A stretch of DNA of 64,000 bases from Bacteriovorax sp. Its GTDB lineage: Bacteria; Bdellovibrionota; Bacteriovoracia; Bacteriovoracales; Bacteriovoracaceae. Position numbers and translations under genes: made by a program. Positions 43,484 to 50,573 of the stretch are shown here, piece by piece. The notes below the pieces were generated by a model. That model ran no database searches. It had not been told where the DNA came from and worked only from the letters and a program-made list of their open reading frames with translations. The stretch's first letter is position 1. The number at the start of each line of letters is the position of its first letter. Where the stretch lies: positions 1-64,000 of the forward strand of contig JAQTTZ010000004.1 of the NCBI GenBank assembly GCA_028710485.1, read 5' to 3'.

Positions 43484-45733
43484 ATGGCCGGACATATAAT
43501 TTCCATAATTGGGGGAAAAGGCGGATTGGGTAAATCTCAAGTAGCCGCGAACCTCGCTTTTGCTTATGCCATTGAAGGAAAAGTGAAAACTTTGCTTTTA
43601 GATTTCGATCAAAAAGCAAGCGGTGATCAAGATTTTATTACAGGAATGAAGGGCAAGAAAAACATTAAAGAGCTAGCAGAGTTTAAAGGTGCAATTGACC
43701 CCAATTCTATTCAACAATTCGTTAGCATGAACCAAAATGTTTATTATATCGGGATGCCCAGTGATCCCATGGCCTCAAGTGGAATTGAAGTTGAAGCTCT
43801 CGGACGAACACTGAAGGCCGTTACTAATATTTATCCAGTAACCATAATTGATGCTGGAAATGAATTAACCCCGCTTGCAATTAAGGCTCTTGAATATTCA
43901 ACCCTTATTTTAGTCGTGGTGACTCCAGATATTCTAGCATTGAATCAGACTAAGCGTATGTACTCTGATCTAGTAACCATGATGTTTCCCAAAGACATGA
44001 TTCAATTTATAGTGAATCAGGCCCAGCAAGGTCATCCTGTTACCAACGATGTTATTGCTAAAACTTTAGGCAAGCCTGTCTTCTCGGCAGTTGCTAAAGA
44101 TGATCAGAATTGCACTTTAGCTCTCAATCAAAAAAAACCAGTCATGTTAGTAGCCCGAGGAAGTCCTTTTGCTAAAGGAATAATCGATACCGTTAGAAGA
44201 TTAAACGAAAAAAACGTTTTAAAAACGCTGGAAAAACTTTCAAAACCATCTGATGCCAGTGCAAAAAAAGAAGAAGCGAAAGATGCTTCTGGAGCTCCGA
44301 TTAAGGGTGGAAAAAGTCCGTGGACTGAGCTGAAGTCTCGAATTCATAAAGCACTTGTTGAAGAAATGGATTTAAAGAAAACTGATGAAAATGATCCTAA
44401 GGCCCAAATTATTTTAAAAGAACAGACTAAAAAAGTAGTCGTTGATCTCTTGGGAAAAGAAGACACAAAAGCTGTGCTCAATTCCAGAGAAGATATGAAT
44501 CAAATCGTAAAAGAAATTATTGATGAAGCTTTAGGTCTTGGGCCTCTCGAAGATCTTCTGCGAGATAAGACCGTTTCGGAAGTCATGGTTGTTGGTCCTT
44601 ATAAGATTTATTATGAACAAAACGGAAAAATTAAACTTTCAGATGTTACTTTTACGAATGATCGTCAGGTCCTAAATGTCATTGAAAGAATCGTAGCTCC
44701 TATTGGACGTCGTATTGATGAAAAAACTCCCTACGTAGATGCTCGTCTTCGCGATGGTTCACGGGTGCATGCTATTATTCCTCCCTCATCTATTGATGGT
44801 TGTACAATTACTATTCGTAAATTTCCAGAGAAGCGATTGACTTACAAAGATGCTGTTAAGTTTGGATCAATGACTGAAAGTATGGCCGACTTTCTCCGAA
44901 TTGCAGTTGAGGCTCACCGAAATATTATTGTGTCTGGAGGAACAGGTTCTGGTAAAACCACGCTTATTAATATCCTTGGAGGATTCATTCAATCTAACGA
45001 GCGTATTATTACCTGTGAAGACTCGGCAGAATTAAATTTTCCGCAAGAACATATTGTTCGACTTGAAACACGTCCTCCTTCTCTCGAAGGCGATGGCGCA
45101 ATCGATATTCGCTGTCTCGTAAAACAAACTCTTCGTATGCGACCAGATCGAATTGTGGTCGGAGAGTGTCGCGGCGGTGAAACATTAGATATGCTTCAAG
45201 CGATGGGGACTGGGCATGATGGCTCTATGACTACTGTGCATTCCAATAATCCTCGCGAATGTATTGGCCGCTTGGAAACGCTTGTTCAGTACGCGGGGAC
45301 GTCTATTTCAGCTCGAGCCATTAAAGAAATGATTGCTGGAGCAGTTCACTTAATTATTCAACAGTCGAGGTTGGATGATGGAAGCAGAAAAATTATGTAC
45401 GTCACTGAGATCGGCGGACTTCAAGGTGATACAATGATACTGCAGGATATTTTTCTCTATGTTCAAAAAGACATGGATAAAAACGGAAAAATTATCGGAG
45501 AGTTTCAGGCCACAGGGTTTATTCCTAAATTTATTGAGGTGCTTGAGAAAAAAGGATTTAACGTACCTCGAGGAATTTTCAGCAATCGCCCTCCTGCGGC
45601 GGTTGCGGCGGTAACACCAGCGGTAGCTCCGGCAGCAGCGCCAACTGCTGTAGCCAGTGCAGTCGCTAAGCCTCTTTCTGGAAATGGAACCCCTTCTACA
45701 ACGCCACCGGGAAAGCCACCGGTGAAGAAATAG
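43484..45733 (+). CDS. TadZ(CpaE)-TadA(CpaF) fusion ATPase
   Basis: One open frame joins two proteins normally made separately. Residues 1-270 are a ParA/MinD-like ATPase (Walker A GGKGGLGKS at 10-18, LLLDFDQKASGD), equal to TadZ/CpaE, which places the pilus machine. A Lys-rich linker (about 270-330) leads to a full TadA/CpaF secretion ATPase, with GPLEDLLRD, Walker A GGTGSGKT at 485-492, Asp box ITCEDSAEL, MRPDRIVVGE Walker B and TGHDGSMTTVHSN. The tail after 700 is Ala/Pro-rich. The TadZ part lacks a recognisable N-terminal receiver domain. The GGAG ribosome site lies in the end of cpaC. Confidence 0.93.
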   Translation: MAGHIISIIGGKGGLGKSQVAANLAFAYAIEGKVKTLLLDFDQKASGDQDFITGMKGKKNIKELAEFKGAIDPNSIQQFVSMNQNVYYIGMPSDPMASSGIEVEALGRTLKAVTNIYPVTIIDAGNELTPLAIKALEYSTLILVVVTPDILALNQTKRMYSDLVTMMFPKDMIQFIVNQAQQGHPVTNDVIAKTLGKPVFSAVAKDDQNCTLALNQKKPVMLVARGSPFAKGIIDTVRRLNEKNVLKTLEKLSKPSDASAKKEEAKDASGAPIKGGKSPWTELKSRIHKALVEEMDLKKTDENDPKAQIILKEQTKKVVVDLLGKEDTKAVLNSREDMNQIVKEIIDEALGLGPLEDLLRDKTVSEVMVVGPYKIYYEQNGKIKLSDVTFTNDRQVLNVIERIVAPIGRRIDEKTPYVDARLRDGSRVHAIIPPSSIDGCTITIRKFPEKRLTYKDAVKFGSMTESMADFLRIAVEAHRNIIVSGGTGSGKTTLINILGGFIQSNERIITCEDSAELNFPQEHIVRLETRPPSLEGDGAIDIRCLVKQTLRMRPDRIVVGECRGGETLDMLQAMGTGHDGSMTTVHSNNPRECIGRLETLVQYAGTSISARAIKEMIAGAVHLIIQQSRLDDGSRKIMYVTEIGGLQGDTMILQDIFLYVQKDMDKNGKIIGEFQATGFIPKFIEVLEKKGFNVPRGIFSNRPPAAVAAVTPAVAPAAAPTAVASAVAKPLSGNGTPSTTPPGKPPVKK

Positions 45734-45742
45734 GGAAGTAGG

Positions 45743-46633
45743 ATGAGCGTATTTATAGATCTTATTGGCCTCAAAGGGCTCATCTCATTGGTGGGTATTT
45801 TGATATTTATCTTAAGCTATAAATACTCAGTGAATATTTTTGATTGGGTTGAACAACAAACTTTCGGGACTCGAACTTATATAATGGAAAAATTGGAATT
45901 TCTTTTTATTGAAATTTCTCAAGATCGTCTTACTTATATTTTACTAGGATCTTCTGTCGGGCTTGGCGCTTTTATATTTATATTATGTGGAATTATAGGG
46001 GCGTGGATTATTGGAATTATTTTGGGAGTTATTTTTGCGTTTATTGGTTTTAAGGCACCTCGATTAATTGTTGATTACTTAGTAGAGAAAAGAATCAAAG
46101 CCTACTCGAAACAAATGGTGGATGCCCTACAGTTGCTTGCTAACGGAATTCGTGCAGGTCTCTCAGTGCCACAATCACTGGGCATGATCGTTGACGAAAT
46201 GCCGGCGCCTATTTCTCAAGAATTTAATATAATTCTTCAGCAAAATAGAATTGGAGTTCCGTTAGAGGAATGCTTTGAAAATTTGGCAAAAAGAGTGCCA
46301 ACAGAAGACAATGATATGTTTGTCTCATCTATCAACATTTTAAGAGAAACCGGAGGTAATCTTGCAGAAACTTTTGACACTATCGTTGATGTAATTCGCG
46401 AAAGGGTTAGATTGCAACAAAAAATTGACACTTTTACTGCTTCAGGAATGTTTCAAGGGATGGTTATAGGGGCCATGCCTTATGCCTTAGGATTAATTTA
46501 TTATGTGCAAGATCCCGCCTCTATGACTCCACTATTCACCACGGTAATAGGATTTATCATGTTGTTTTTTGCAGTTCTCTTCGATTTAGCGGGTATTTAC
46601 GTTATAATGAAAATTGTAAAAATTAAGGTTTAA
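45743..46633 (+). CDS. tadB: Tad inner-membrane platform protein TadB
   Basis: It is 296 residues with one T2SSF domain (MVDALQLLANGIRAGLSVPQSL, then NILRETGGNLAETFDTI) and helices at both ends. In other Tad loci a second, similar gene (tadC) follows; here the next gene is an RHS protein. It either partners a distant TadC or works as a homomer. It is spaced 9 bases after the ATPase gene. Confidence 0.9.
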   Translation: MSVFIDLIGLKGLISLVGILIFILSYKYSVNIFDWVEQQTFGTRTYIMEKLEFLFIEISQDRLTYILLGSSVGLGAFIFILCGIIGAWIIGIILGVIFAFIGFKAPRLIVDYLVEKRIKAYSKQMVDALQLLANGIRAGLSVPQSLGMIVDEMPAPISQEFNIILQQNRIGVPLEECFENLAKRVPTEDNDMFVSSINILRETGGNLAETFDTIVDVIRERVRLQQKIDTFTASGMFQGMVIGAMPYALGLIYYVQDPASMTPLFTTVIGFIMLFFAVLFDLAGIYVIMKIVKIKV

Positions 46634-46694
46634 AGAAATTAAGTTAAACGACCGAAATATTAAATGGATTTTTTTATTAACAAGGACTTGGTTT

Positions 46695-48323
46695 ATGAAT
46701 TTAAAAAAAGCACTAATTGCTCTCATTTTGCTACCGATGGTAGCCTTCGGTGGAGTGAATTTAAAGAATGGTAACTTTTACATCACGTACACTGATATCA
46801 TCGTTCCCGGAGGGGACCACGATTTAGAAGTGACGAGAACATACAATGCGAAATCAATTGAAAATGGTTGGTTTGGTTTTGGCTGGGGCTCTCTCTATGA
46901 AACAAAACTAGTTGTTTCTGCTGACGGATCTGTTGTTGTTATTGAAAATGGTTCTGGCGCGCAAACGCGTTTTGTACCGAAAGAAGCTGTAAATGTTGGA
47001 TCAGCTTCGAAGAAAATTGTTGAAGCAATGAAGAAGAAAGAGCCAATGAGTGAGTCTGCTGTGCAAGCATTGATTAATCGTTTAAATAATGATGCTGAAA
47101 TTCGCCAAGCATATTCAAAAAAATACAATGTTGAAACTAAGCTGGCAGACGGAACAACTCTTTATTCAAATGACCGCGGTATCCAAACAATCGTTAAAGA
47201 AAAAGATGGATACAAGAGAAGTAACTCTGATGGGCGTACGGACTTTTTTGACAATGATGGAAAACTTACAAAAATCACAGATAAAAATGGTTATGCTATC
47301 TTGTTCGAATATAAAGCGAACCAGGTTTATGCGATCAAGGACACTCAAGCGAAACAAATTCTCTTAGAGTGGTACCCAGATGGAAAAATTAAAAGCGCCT
47401 CTTCTGCAGGGGACAAAAAAACTAACTACACTTACGATCCTAAAGGAAACTTAATCCAAAGTGTTGATGTTGGTGGAAATAGTTATAAATATGATTACGA
47501 TGGTAATCACAACTTAACGACGATCACTTATGTTGATAATTCTAAAATGCATATTAAGTACGACAAAAACTCTTTTGCCACTGAAGTTGTAGAGAGAAAC
47601 GGAGAGTCTACTAAGTACAAATACGAAAACAATCCTAAAAATCCAGACCTACATTACTGGACTACTGTTTCTAAAAAAACTGCAGATGGTCCAGAGTCAG
47701 TTAGTCGCTACGAGTACGAAATTAAATCTAAACCAGATGGTCAGCAATACACTTACAGAATTGCTACTGAACTTGACGGGACTAAAACTGAGACAATCTA
47801 CTCTGAATGTTGCTCGCTTCCATTAAAAATTACTCGTGGAAAAGATGTAACTACATTTGAATACAATGCCAAAGGACTTCTTACTAAGAAGACTTCGACT
47901 AAGGGTGAGTTCGTTCAACTTGATTACGATGATAAAATCAATAAGATTACAAAAGTTGTAAATAATGAAGGTTGGACCACTTTCCAATACGACAAAACTG
48001 GAAACCTTTCTAAAGCTGTTAACAGCTCTGGAAAATCAGTTCTCTTGATTTACGACCGCGCCGGAAAGATCACTAAGATGATCGATCAGGAAAAGAACGA
48101 TGAAAAATCACGTCGTACACTTTCATTTAAATACAACTCAATGGGAAAGCCCGTTGAAATTGAAATGGAAAACGTTGGAATCATTAACGTAGCTTACGAT
48201 AACTACGGCGAGATCAAAAAAGTTGAATCAAAGGCCGGCGCAAAGATGGCCCTACAGGTTACTCAAGCATTTCAATCTCTTTTAAGTATTGTTAAACCCG
48301 CAGGTGTTAACTTAAATATGTAA
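46695..48323 (+). CDS. secreted RHS/YD-repeat protein
   Basis: A signal peptide ends MVAFG. The mature protein opens with DIIVPGGDHDLEVTRTYNAKS, the start-of-RHS (DUF6531-like) motif, then carries many YD-type repeats (YTYDPKGNLIQS, YDYDGNHNLTTI, FQYDKTGNLSKAV). At 542 residues it is short. It has no RHS core 'PxxDPxG' autoprotease motif and no toxin tail, so it is probably a surface or adhesive beta-cage, not a polymorphic toxin. The AAGGA ribosome site fits the ATG. It follows tadB by 61 bases, and a Cys-rich small protein gene follows it by 41 bases. Confidence 0.82.
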   Translation: MNLKKALIALILLPMVAFGGVNLKNGNFYITYTDIIVPGGDHDLEVTRTYNAKSIENGWFGFGWGSLYETKLVVSADGSVVVIENGSGAQTRFVPKEAVNVGSASKKIVEAMKKKEPMSESAVQALINRLNNDAEIRQAYSKKYNVETKLADGTTLYSNDRGIQTIVKEKDGYKRSNSDGRTDFFDNDGKLTKITDKNGYAILFEYKANQVYAIKDTQAKQILLEWYPDGKIKSASSAGDKKTNYTYDPKGNLIQSVDVGGNSYKYDYDGNHNLTTITYVDNSKMHIKYDKNSFATEVVERNGESTKYKYENNPKNPDLHYWTTVSKKTADGPESVSRYEYEIKSKPDGQQYTYRIATELDGTKTETIYSECCSLPLKITRGKDVTTFEYNAKGLLTKKTSTKGEFVQLDYDDKINKITKVVNNEGWTTFQYDKTGNLSKAVNSSGKSVLLIYDRAGKITKMIDQEKNDEKSRRTLSFKYNSMGKPVEIEMENVGIINVAYDNYGEIKKVESKAGAKMALQVTQAFQSLLSIVKPAGVNLNM

Positions 48324-48364
48324 TTGACCGATACAGATTGTGTCGATAGACGAAGGAGATAACG

Positions 48365-48628
48365 ATGAAAATTTTTATGACAGCAATGATGATGATGATG
48401 GTGATGACTTCTGCAATGGCAGGGGATTGTAAACTCGGTGGTGATTGTAAAGTAGAGGCCGACTGTAAAGCACTCTCAGGCGCTTTCTCTAACGGTAAAT
48501 GTATTGATCCAAAAGCTAATGAGAAAGAAACTCAATGTGCTGGGATCGTGGGTACTGCTGGTGCAAAACCATCTACCGATTCAGCGACAGATGCTGCAGC
48601 GGCTGGTGCAAAAGTCCAACAGAAATAA
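48365..48628 (+). CDS. small secreted Cys-rich protein
   Basis: The 87-residue protein has a Met-rich signal peptide ending SAMAG. Five Cys follow: DCKLGGDC, ADCKA, KCIDP and TQCAG. The tail is Ala/Ser-rich and low complexity. A good AAGGAG site precedes the ATG. It is co-directional with the RHS gene and ends the unit before a terminator. The function is unknown. It may be a partner or anchor for the RHS protein (context only). Confidence 0.7.
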   Translation: MKIFMTAMMMMMVMTSAMAGDCKLGGDCKVEADCKALSGAFSNGKCIDPKANEKETQCAGIVGTAGAKPSTDSATDAAAAGAKVQQK

Positions 48629-48641
48629 ATTTAAAAATATT

Positions 48642-48682
48642 TCAAGACTGTCCAAATATTTAGGCAGTCTTGATATTTTTTA
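48642..48682 (+). terminator. terminator of the RHS unit
   Basis: Arms TCAAGACTG (48642-48650) and CAGTCTTGA (48665-48673) enclose a 14-base loop and lead into TATTTTTT. Confidence 0.85.
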
Positions 48683-48975
48683 CATTTAGAATCGTTTCAA
48701 TTTTATTGTTTTTCACCACGTTTCTCTCCAGCGTGTCGGCAGCCACGCTTGGCGATTCCCCGAGTGATCAATGTTGTAGCCGTAGATAATACATCCTTAA
48801 AAAATCAATGATGGCCTCTAATCAAATGTGCCAGTAGCTGTCTAAAGTTTATCCATCCTGTAAAAGTTAACGACACCATTATATTTATAGAGTATCTAAC
48901 ACCCTAGAAGACCTGCCGTCAGTACTTGGCATCCCTCGTGCAACGTTAATTGTAAACGAACACAAGGGGAATTTT
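48683..48975. other. intergenic region with a small hairpin
   Basis: There is no convincing gene in these 293 bases. It holds a GC-rich hairpin near 48736-48760 (AGCGTG pairing with CACGCT), and the sequence before it is T-rich. Any promoter for the next small gene should be here, but I could not fix one. Confidence 0.5.
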
Positions 48976-49158
48976 ATGAAACTTTTAATCTTAATAACGA
49001 TCTCTATAATTTCTTTAAATGTATTTTCTGCAGATCTTGGAGAAGACCAAAAAAGTGAATGTCCTTTTTTGAACCAGTCTTCTAAAAGAGATGCAAAACC
49101 CGTTGAAGCTGTTGAATCAGAAATCTCTAAAGAGGGAGCTAAAGTTATTAGCAAATAA
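48976..49158 (+). CDS. small secreted peptide, family A copy 1
   Basis: The 60-residue precursor has a signal peptide ending NVFSA. The mature part (about 42 residues) reads LGEDQKSECPFLNQSSKRDAK and ends GAKVISK. An AAGGGGA site precedes the ATG. It is clearly homologous to the gene at 49432, sharing GEDQK-x-ECP, SKR-x-AK and GAK-x-ISK. It has one Cys, so it may dimerise or be lipid-free. No known family is recognised. Confidence 0.7.
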   Translation: MKLLILITISIISLNVFSADLGEDQKSECPFLNQSSKRDAKPVEAVESEISKEGAKVISK

Positions 49159-49188
49159 TAGAACCGTTCATTCCATATTTGATTTTGA

Positions 49189-49220
49189 AGAGCCCCGCCG
49201 ACTATGTCCGGGGCTTTTCT
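49189..49220 (+). terminator. terminator after small peptide copy 1
   Basis: AGCCCCG (49191-49197) and CGGGGCT (49209-49215) form a stem with an 11-base loop, followed by TTTCTTATTT. Confidence 0.8.
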
Positions 49221-49300
49221 TATTTATTAGCTCTTTTAATCGACTGTCGATCTTTTCCTCTCGAAGCATTCGACCAAGTTTGACTATTTTTTCAACGGCC

Positions 49301-49408
49301 ATGTCGAAAAATTCAACACAATTTAATTTTCAGAAAGCTAAGGTCTTTATTTTTCTAATGTTTTATTTTGGCATGATGACTGCAATTAACTATTACAAGA
49401 AAGCTTAA
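49301..49408 (+). CDS. possible 35-aa single-span membrane peptide
   Basis: ATG 49301 opens a 35-codon frame with a polar front (SKNSTQFNFQKAK), a hydrophobic stretch (VFIFLMFYFGMMTAI) and a basic end (NYYKKA). That is the layout of a small membrane protein. No ribosome site is visible upstream, so it may be chance. It lies between the two secreted-peptide genes, past the first one's terminator. Confidence 0.35.
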   Translation: MSKNSTQFNFQKAKVFIFLMFYFGMMTAINYYKKA

Positions 49409-49431
49409 ATAAACATCGTTAGGGAGCATAT

Positions 49432-49617
49432 ATGAAAGCACTAGTAATCGCATCAGTTCTCTTTTTTAGCTTAAGAGCAATATCATCTGAAATTGGCGAG
49501 GATCAAAAGGGTGAATGTCCTTATGCTAGCCAGACTTCTAAAAGAGAAGCAAAAGTTGTAGCACCAGAAGAAGTAGAATCTACAAGTGACGTAGGCGCAA
49601 AATCAATTAGCAAATAA
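49432..49617 (+). CDS. small secreted peptide, family A copy 2
   Basis: The 61-residue precursor has a signal peptide ending RAISS. The mature part (EIGEDQKGECPYASQTSKREAK, given only as landmarks GEDQKGECP and SKREAK) ends GAKSISK. A GGAG site lies before the ATG. It is a paralogue of the gene at 48976 with the same length and layout. A bidirectional terminator follows. Confidence 0.7.
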   Translation: MKALVIASVLFFSLRAISSEIGEDQKGECPYASQTSKREAKVVAPEEVESTSDVGAKSISK

Positions 49618-49644
49618 TTTAATTCCACTCCACTCCACATAAAA

Positions 49645-49671
49645 AAAAGCCCATCGAATGATGGGCTTTTT
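49645..49671. terminator. bidirectional terminator
   Basis: AAAAGCCCATC and GATGGGCTTTT, with a GAAT loop, are flanked by A's on the left and T's on the right. It serves peptide copy 2 on the plus strand and the convergent gene on the minus strand. Confidence 0.9.
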
Positions 49672-49697
49672 GCATTATGAATCTATTGTTTTAAAAT

Positions 49698-50030
49698 TTA
49701 GTCATTACTTAATACTTTTCGAAGTCTTTCTCTTTCCTCGTCAGTGTATGAATCATCATTAGCATGCTTTTTTATCTCGTGATTCTTTTTTTGAATCCCT
49801 GCTAGTTTAGTTTTTACTTCATCTTTTTCAATGGGCTCAGAGTTAGAATAAAGCTTTTTTGAATAGCGTTTAGTTATCGACATTTTTTGCTTGGTCGTTA
49901 TGACTGCTTGGTCTGCATAAGGAGTGACCATGGCATAGAATTTATCAAAGAGATGACGCCCGCTGCCGATTGGAATACAGAGTATAGCAAAGCTTAACGT
50001 AAAGTAGAAAACAAAGCGGATTAAAAACAT
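49698..50030 (-). CDS. small membrane-anchored hypothetical protein
   Basis: The 110-residue protein has an N-terminal hydrophobic helix (LIRFVFYFTLSFAILCIPIG) as signal or anchor, then a charged helical region rich in Lys and Glu and the stretch DDSYTDEERERLRKVL. No family is recognised. It is downstream of the response regulator gene by 20 bases on the same strand, so probably co-transcribed. Confidence 0.65.
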   Translation of the reverse strand: MFLIRFVFYFTLSFAILCIPIGSGRHLFDKFYAMVTPYADQAVITTKQKMSITKRYSKKLYSNSEPIEKDEVKTKLAGIQKKNHEIKKHANDDSYTDEERERLRKVLSND

Positions 50031-50050
50031 ATACTCTAGCTCCTAAATGA

Positions 50051-50458
50051 TTAGTGACTATCTTTAACTACAAGCCTTTCGATTTTCTCAACGGCCTTCA
50101 AGAGGTCATCGCACTCGAATGGTTTCTGAAGAAAATCAATTGCGCCATTTGAAATTGATTCGATAACAATACTGTCAATGTTAAGCGAAGACATCATAAT
50201 AATAAAACGCTCGCCAGTATGTTTTTCTTGGAAATGTTTAGTGAGTTCGAGGCCTGATATATCCGGCATAACAACATCAATGAAGATTAAATTTGCCTTA
50301 GAACTATGGGCAATCTGAATTGCATCTTCTGCAGATCCAGCCTGACCGGCGACGTTATATCCTTCATTTGTTAAAATTTCAGCCATCGAACGGCGATTAA
50401 AATCAGAATCATCTACGATGAGAATTCTTAGTTTGTCGTGATTGCGTGGTGGTTTCAT
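50051..50458 (-). CDS. single-domain response regulator (CheY-like)
   Basis: It is a receiver domain alone. The acidic pocket is in ILIVDDSD, the phosphoacceptor Asp is in LIFIDVVMPDISG, the Ser switch is in IIMMSSLN and the Lys is in FLQKPFE. I start it at ATG 50458 (MKPPRNHDK); an upstream in-frame stretch is hydrophobic and includes the lon terminator, so it is not coding. It is 135 residues with no output domain, so it probably acts by protein contact. Its sensor is not nearby. Confidence 0.9.
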   Translation of the reverse strand: MKPPRNHDKLRILIVDDSDFNRRSMAEILTNEGYNVAGQAGSAEDAIQIAHSSKANLIFIDVVMPDISGLELTKHFQEKHTGERFIIMMSSLNIDSIVIESISNGAIDFLQKPFECDDLLKAVEKIERLVVKDSH

Positions 50459-50511
50459 AGAATGATCCAGGATAATTGTTACTAGTATTATGATAACAAT
50501 TTCCTTACACA

Positions 50512-50546
50512 AAAAAAGAAAAACCAACAATACTGTTGGTTTTTTA
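50512..50546 (-). terminator. terminator of the second lon
   Basis: ACCAACA (50523-50529) and TGTTGGT (50534-50540) form a stem with a 4-base loop. On the minus strand a T-run follows. It lies just downstream of the lon stop. Confidence 0.85.
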
Positions 50547-50573
50547 CTTTTACTAGACAATTTTATTCAGATA

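Noticed and set aside
49091-49408. 105-codon ORF spanning the small peptide gene and its terminator
   Set aside because: It is out of frame with the clear signal-peptide gene and crosses a terminator. Only its last 35 codons might be a separate small gene.
50459-50560. N-terminal hydrophobic extension of the response regulator
   Set aside because: The extension reads through the lon terminator, and ATG 50458 fits the normal receiver-domain start.
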